The notes below the pieces were generated by a model. The model saw nothing but the letters and a program-made list of their open reading frames with translations, had not been told where the DNA came from and ran no database searches. From contig CABUTY010000020.1 of the NCBI GenBank assembly GCA_902494595.1, positions 1-10,398 of the forward strand: a stretch of DNA of 10,398 nucleotides, written 5' to 3'. The translations under genes and the position numbers were made by a program. The stretch comes from an uncultured Porphyromonadaceae bacterium (lineage in GTDB: Bacteria > Bacteroidota > Bacteroidia > Bacteroidales > Muribaculaceae). Each line of letters begins with the position of its first letter. The stretch's first letter is position 1. Shown here piece by piece: positions 6,980-10,398 of the stretch.

Positions 6980-8914
6980 ATGAAAAAAGCTATAGCAGGC
7001 GGAACATGCCTGATTGCGGTGGCCATGGCTTTCGCCGCTAAGGATCCGGTGATAATGACAGTCAACGGCGTTGACGTCCCCAAGTCGGAGTTCGAATATC
7101 TATATAACAAGAACAGCCAGCAGCAGATCAATCCGCAGACTCTGGAGGAGTATGTGGAGATGTTCAAGCTCTATAAGATGAAGGTGGCCGACGCCAAGGC
7201 CGAGGGACTGGATACGCTGGAATCCTTTCTGAATGAGACAAGCCAGTACCGGCATGATCTGGCTGCGCCTTATCTTGCCGATTCGGCGTATATCAACAAG
7301 CTTGTCGACGAGGCCTATGCCCGTTCACAGCGAGAGGTGGAGGCAAAGCACATCATGTTCTTCAAGACCCGTGGAGCTGCTGAGAACGCCGCTATGAAAG
7401 CGCGACTCGACAGCCTTCGCGGCGTAATCGTCAACGGTGGCGATTTCGAGGAGCTGGCACGCCAGTACAGCCAGGACCGCGGCAGTTCCCAGCGCGGTGG
7501 CAACATGGGATTCATAGTGGCCGGCAATTTCCCCTATGCTTTCGAAGAGGCTGCCTGGTCGCTGCCGGAAGGCAAGATTTCCGACATCGTGGAAAGCCCC
7601 ATGGGATATCACCTTCTCAAAGGAGGCCGTAGCCGTGAGGCTCGCGGAAAGGTGAAGGTGTCGCATATCCTCAAGCTTACCCAGGGTAAGGATGAGGCCG
7701 GCATAGCTCTGGCAAAAAAGCAGATTGACAGCCTTTACAACGTGGTCAAGGATAATCCCTCGATATTTGCGGAGACTGCTACGCTCAACTCCGAGGATCC
7801 GGGGTCAGCACGCCAGGGTGGCGCTCTTCCTTTCTTCGGCACCGGTGAGATGGTTGCTGAGTTCGATTCTGTATCGTTCGCCCTCAAGGATGGCGAAATC
7901 AGCAAGCCTTTCCCCACATCCTACGGTTATCATATCGTTTACCGTCAGGAGTCGCGTCCCCCGTTGACTTACGACATAGTTAAACGTCAGACACTTCCCA
8001 AGCTCAACATGGCCGGCGATGTACGTCACCGCATGATACGCGACCATCAGACAGCCCGTCTGGCGCCCGCACACAAGGCCAAACTTAACGACAATACCGT
8101 AAAAGCCATCTATGCATCGGCAGCCACCAACGGACTCGACTCGGCTTTCTATGCCTCGTGGACTTCCGGGGCCAATTCCCGAATGGATATAGCCGTATGC
8201 GACGGTAAGAATACGAAGGCTGCCGACTTCATTGCCACGCTCAACAATCACATCATCCCTGATGCCGAGGGTGCCAAGGAAGTGCTCGACGAGCGACTCG
8301 CCGCTTTCTTCAACGACATAGTGACCACCGCCGAGGAAGCTCGGCTTGAAAAGACCACACCCGAATACCGCAACCTGCTGCGTGAATATATCGACGGCAG
8401 CCTCCTCTATGAGGTAAGCGTGCGCAAAGTGTGGGACAAGGCTGCCAAGGACACCGAGGGTCAGGACGCTTATTTCAAGGCGCACCGCAGCGAATACAAA
8501 TGGGACAAACCTTATGTGAAGGGATTCTTCATACAGACCGTCAACGATTCCGTGGCCGACCTTATCAAGAAACGTGCGGCACAGTTGCCGGAGGCCGAGA
8601 TGGTCAACGCCCTCCGTCAGGAGTTCAGCGGAAACATAGGCGTGGAGAGAGTCCTCGTATCCCAGGGTGCCAACGCCATGGTGGACCACGTGGCATTCAA
8701 CGGCCCCAAGGTGGAAGGGCAGACTGCCAAATTCCCCGTATACTTCATGGTCAACGAGCGTATCCTAACCGAACCCGAGGAATACAGCGATGTCAAGGGA
8801 CTCGTGATTACCGACTATCAGAACATGTTCCAGCAGGAATGGGAAAACGAGCTACGCAAGAAATATCCCGTCACCGTCAATGCCAAGGTGCTCAAGACAG
8901 TTAAGAGACAGTAA
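6980..8914 (+). CDS. Secreted peptidyl-prolyl isomerase with two parvulin domains (SurA/PpiD-like)
   Basis: Periplasmic folding factor of the parvulin (PpiC/rotamase) family, 644 residues. An Sec signal peptide, MKKAIAGGTCLIAVAMAFA, ends in an A-F-A signal peptidase I site around residue 19. Cys10 is not in a lipobox. Next come a SurA-N-like helical segment (about 25-115) and parvulin domain 1 at about 119-216, with HIMF, GGNMGF and SPMGYHLL. Parvulin domain 2 at about 226-325 has SHILKL, GGALPFFGTGEMVAEF and TSYGYHIV. Both domains retain the family core motifs, so isomerase activity is plausible. The C-terminal half (about 330-644) has no motif I can name with certainty, but its last about 150 residues resemble the next gene product. 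It probably handles outer-membrane or secreted proteins. The stop is followed by two more in-frame stops (TAA TAG TAA) and then a terminator, so it is likely the end of a transcript. Confidence 0.9.
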   Translation: MKKAIAGGTCLIAVAMAFAAKDPVIMTVNGVDVPKSEFEYLYNKNSQQQINPQTLEEYVEMFKLYKMKVADAKAEGLDTLESFLNETSQYRHDLAAPYLADSAYINKLVDEAYARSQREVEAKHIMFFKTRGAAENAAMKARLDSLRGVIVNGGDFEELARQYSQDRGSSQRGGNMGFIVAGNFPYAFEEAAWSLPEGKISDIVESPMGYHLLKGGRSREARGKVKVSHILKLTQGKDEAGIALAKKQIDSLYNVVKDNPSIFAETATLNSEDPGSARQGGALPFFGTGEMVAEFDSVSFALKDGEISKPFPTSYGYHIVYRQESRPPLTYDIVKRQTLPKLNMAGDVRHRMIRDHQTARLAPAHKAKLNDNTVKAIYASAATNGLDSAFYASWTSGANSRMDIAVCDGKNTKAADFIATLNNHIIPDAEGAKEVLDERLAAFFNDIVTTAEEARLEKTTPEYRNLLREYIDGSLLYEVSVRKVWDKAAKDTEGQDAYFKAHRSEYKWDKPYVKGFFIQTVNDSVADLIKKRAAQLPEAEMVNALRQEFSGNIGVERVLVSQGANAMVDHVAFNGPKVEGQTAKFPVYFMVNERILTEPEEYSDVKGLVITDYQNMFQQEWENELRKKYPVTVNAKVLKTVKRQ

Positions 8915-8947
8915 TAGTAATACATACATTTTCATTTTAGTTGCGAG

Positions 8948-8977
8948 GAGGATGTCCCACGGTGGGCATCCTCTTTT
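8948..8977 (+). terminator. Intrinsic terminator after the parvulin gene
   Basis: GAGGATGTCC (8948-8957) pairs with GGGCATCCTC (8964-8973) over 10 positions including one G-U, around a CACGGT loop. TTTT follows directly. Its place 33 bases past the stop and just ahead of a promoter makes it a convincing end of the parvulin transcript. Confidence 0.8.
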
Positions 8978-8981
8978 GCGA

Positions 8982-9013
8982 TTTCCTAAATCGGTGAAAA
9001 AGTGTTATCTTTG
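8982..9013 (+). promoter_or_regulatory. Promoter of the lipoprotein-surA operon
   Basis: TATCTTTG at 9006-9013 matches TAnnTTTG exactly. A TTTC at 8982-8985, 20 bases upstream, is a one-mismatch -33 box. Expected transcription start is about 9018-9021, only a few bases before the first possible start codon of the downstream gene at 9023. Confidence 0.6.
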
Positions 9014-9022
9014 TAGCTTGAT

Positions 9023-9961
9023 ATGGGATATAGTGTCGGAGACATATCGGGAGCTACACGCAGGGTTGCGGGGATGCTGGCGGCAATAATGCTGCTGGCT
9101 ATGACGGTAGTCAGTTCGTGTGGCGACGGCAAGAAAGAGGAGAGCGGCGACACCATGGTTGTCGCACTGGGTGATTCTGTGCTGAACCTCAGCGAGGTGC
9201 TGCAGCAGATACCCCGAGGACTCGAGCCTGCTGACAGCCTGGCGATGTTTCGCGCAATTGTGGAAACGTGGCTGCAAAGGCAGGTGCTGATGTCGGTGGC
9301 CGTCAACAATATTCCCGACATGTCGGAAATCGACAGGATGGTGGATAACTATCGCACCGACCTCATACTGGGTCGCTATCTGGCGATTCTGGGAGACCGC
9401 AACAACCGGCCCGACAACCGCCAGGTAGAGCAGTATTACCGCGCCAACGCCGATTCGATGATTCTCGAGGAGCCTGTGGTGAAGGGTATATTCCTGAAGG
9501 TCAACGAGAAGGATCCCAATATTGACAAGCTGCGTCAATGGATGCGGGAGGCCGACGAGGAGGCCGTCGACAATCTGGAGGTCACCGGCCTTCGCGAGGC
9601 TACCCAGTATGAGTATTTCCAGGACAGGTGGCATGCCTGGCATGAGGTTGCCGACCTGGTGCCCTACCGGTTCTTCGATGCCGACGCCTTCCTGCAGTCG
9701 ACGAAAGATTTCGAGACATCCTACGGCGGCTCTGTGTACATCATACACATCGCCGAATATGTGGGGACGGGGGAGAAGATGCCGGCCGATTATGCCAAGG
9801 CCAATATCGAGGAGATGATCCGGCGGTCGAATGTGGCGGCGGGACGGCGCAAGCTGATCACCGACATATACCGCAGGGAAGTGGATGAGGGAAGGCTGCG
9901 AGGCGGCCTCTATGACCCGGAGACCGGAAAACTCCGACAAACGGACAAGAAAAAAGAATGA
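9023..9961 (+). CDS. Parvulin/SurA-related lipoprotein, probably isomerase-inactive
   Basis: A 312-residue predicted lipoprotein. RR at 13-14 precedes a hydrophobic stretch (18-30) and the lipobox V-S-S-C, with lipidated Cys33. A charged GDGKKEESGD linker follows. The mature part opens with a segment like the SurA N-terminal helices (VALGDSVLNLSEVL, then ETWLQRQVLMSVAV). A middle region from about 135 (QVEQYYRANADS, then PVVKGIFLKV) matches the layout of the C-terminal part of the upstream parvulin protein. None of the GG(x)LG or GYHI motifs of an active parvulin is visible, so a chaperone or accessory role is more likely than catalysis. The ATG at 9023 is the first possible start (in-frame TAG at 9014). 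An ATG at 9074 would remove the positively charged n-region of the signal peptide. The SurA homologue starts 2 bases after its stop, so the two are cotranscribed. Lipoprotein nature is well supported; precise function is unknown. Confidence 0.75.
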   Translation: MGYSVGDISGATRRVAGMLAAIMLLAMTVVSSCGDGKKEESGDTMVVALGDSVLNLSEVLQQIPRGLEPADSLAMFRAIVETWLQRQVLMSVAVNNIPDMSEIDRMVDNYRTDLILGRYLAILGDRNNRPDNRQVEQYYRANADSMILEEPVVKGIFLKVNEKDPNIDKLRQWMREADEEAVDNLEVTGLREATQYEYFQDRWHAWHEVADLVPYRFFDADAFLQSTKDFETSYGGSVYIIHIAEYVGTGEKMPADYAKANIEEMIRRSNVAAGRRKLITDIYRREVDEGRLRGGLYDPETGKLRQTDKKKE

Positions 9962-9963
9962 CA

Positions 9964-10398
9964 ATGAAAAATAGACGAGTTACAGCTATAGCGATAACAG
10001 GCATGCTGGTGGCAGGCTTCTGCTCGATAGCCGCTCCGGTGAAGAAGAACGTCGTGGATGAAGTGGCATGGATTGTAGGCGACGAAGCCATCTTCCGCAG
10101 CGATGTGGAGGAGCAATATGCCCAGATGAGGAGCGAGGGACGCCCGGTGAACGGCGACCCTTACTGCGTGATTCCGGAGCAGCTCGCCGTGGAGAAACTC
10201 TTTCTCCATCAGGCAAAGATCGATACGGTGACAGCCCCGGAAAACCAGGTGGCGTCGCAAGTGGACAAGCGTATTGATTTCTTTATCCAGAACCTCGGCT
10301 CGCGCGAAAAGGTGGAGGAGTATTTCCATAAGAGTCTGCCGTCGCTGCGTGTGCAGCTGATGGACCTCATGCGCAACAGCTATATCATAGAGCAGGTG
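9964..10398 (+). CDS. SurA-like periplasmic chaperone/isomerase, 3'-truncated by window edge
   Basis: N-terminal 145 residues of a SurA-type chaperone, which in Gram-negative bacteria escorts outer-membrane proteins through the periplasm. The frame stays open to the last base, so the parvulin domains and C-terminus lie outside; relatives are about 450 residues. The signal peptide is MKNRRVTAIAITGMLVAGFC followed by SIAA, with probable cleavage near APVKK. The mature start, VVDEVAWIVGDEAIFRSDVE, is the characteristic SurA N-domain opening. GDPYCVIPEQLAVEKLFLHQ is a stretch I associate with Bacteroidota members. Further helices follow (VDKRIDFFIQNLGS, then EEYFHKSLPSLR). I chose the ATG at 9964 because MKNRR is a normal signal-peptide start after an A-rich stretch. 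An ATG at 9958 adds two residues and overlaps the upstream stop as ATGA. Either way it is translationally close-coupled to the lipoprotein gene. Confidence 0.88.
   Translation, partial: MKNRRVTAIAITGMLVAGFCSIAAPVKKNVVDEVAWIVGDEAIFRSDVEEQYAQMRSEGRPVNGDPYCVIPEQLAVEKLFLHQAKIDTVTAPENQVASQVDKRIDFFIQNLGSREKVEEYFHKSLPSLRVQLMDLMRNSYIIEQV

Noticed and set aside
7805..8689. Minus-strand open frame of 294 residues inside the parvulin gene
   Set aside because: Opposes an intact gene with signal peptide and two parvulin domains; no family features of its own.
8912..8920. Three consecutive in-frame stop codons TAA TAG TAA
   Set aside because: Tandem stops are a common safeguard against readthrough and need no special explanation.
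1..10398. Signs of a mobile element, defence system, CRISPR array or RNA gene
   Set aside because: No direct-repeat arrays, transposase or integrase motifs, tRNA-like cloverleafs or rRNA stretches were seen; all long frames on the + strand are housekeeping genes of uniform composition.

Overview
This window reads as ordinary housekeeping chromosome from a member of the Bacteroidota, most likely order Bacteroidales. Three things point there. Putative promoters match the Bacteroidota sigma-ABfr pattern (TTTG about 19-21 bases upstream of TAnnTTTG), best seen before recQ. Start codons follow A-rich stretches rather than strong Shine-Dalgarno sites. The proteins have Bacteroidales-type features: a 455-residue trigger factor with a divergent middle domain, RecQ with an extra C-terminal region, and a SurA homologue beginning with the GDPYCVIPEQ signature. 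The GC content and GC-rich third codon positions suggest a higher-GC gut lineage such as Muribaculaceae, but that family call is a guess.

Layout, with all genes on the + strand: (1) 1-881, the C-terminal two thirds of an M18 aminopeptidase, cut by the left edge. (2) 997-4448, a proteostasis block of tig (trigger factor), clpP and clpX. tig has its own putative promoter, clpX follows clpP after 9 bases, and a strong hairpin without a U-tract lies between tig and clpP. (3) 4607-6841, recQ, behind a near-consensus promoter that sits against a long inverted repeat. (4) 6980-8914, a secreted double-parvulin peptidyl-prolyl isomerase closed by an intrinsic terminator. (5) 9023-end, a probable operon of a parvulin-related lipoprotein and a SurA homologue cut by the right edge, again with its own promoter.

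Read together, the window pairs cytosolic folding and proteolysis (trigger factor at the ribosome, ClpXP, a peptide-trimming aminopeptidase) with a periplasmic/outer-membrane folding cassette (three SurA/PpiC-type proteins). RecQ, a DNA repair helicase, lies between them as a separate transcription unit. No gap between genes exceeds about 160 bases. I saw no tRNA, rRNA, CRISPR array, insertion sequence or phage gene, and no sign of horizontal transfer. I do not see an undescribed system here. The points that merit a second look are the intergenic hairpins, a possibly leaderless lipoprotein mRNA, the relationship between the two adjacent isomerase-like genes, and a long N-terminal extension on ClpP.
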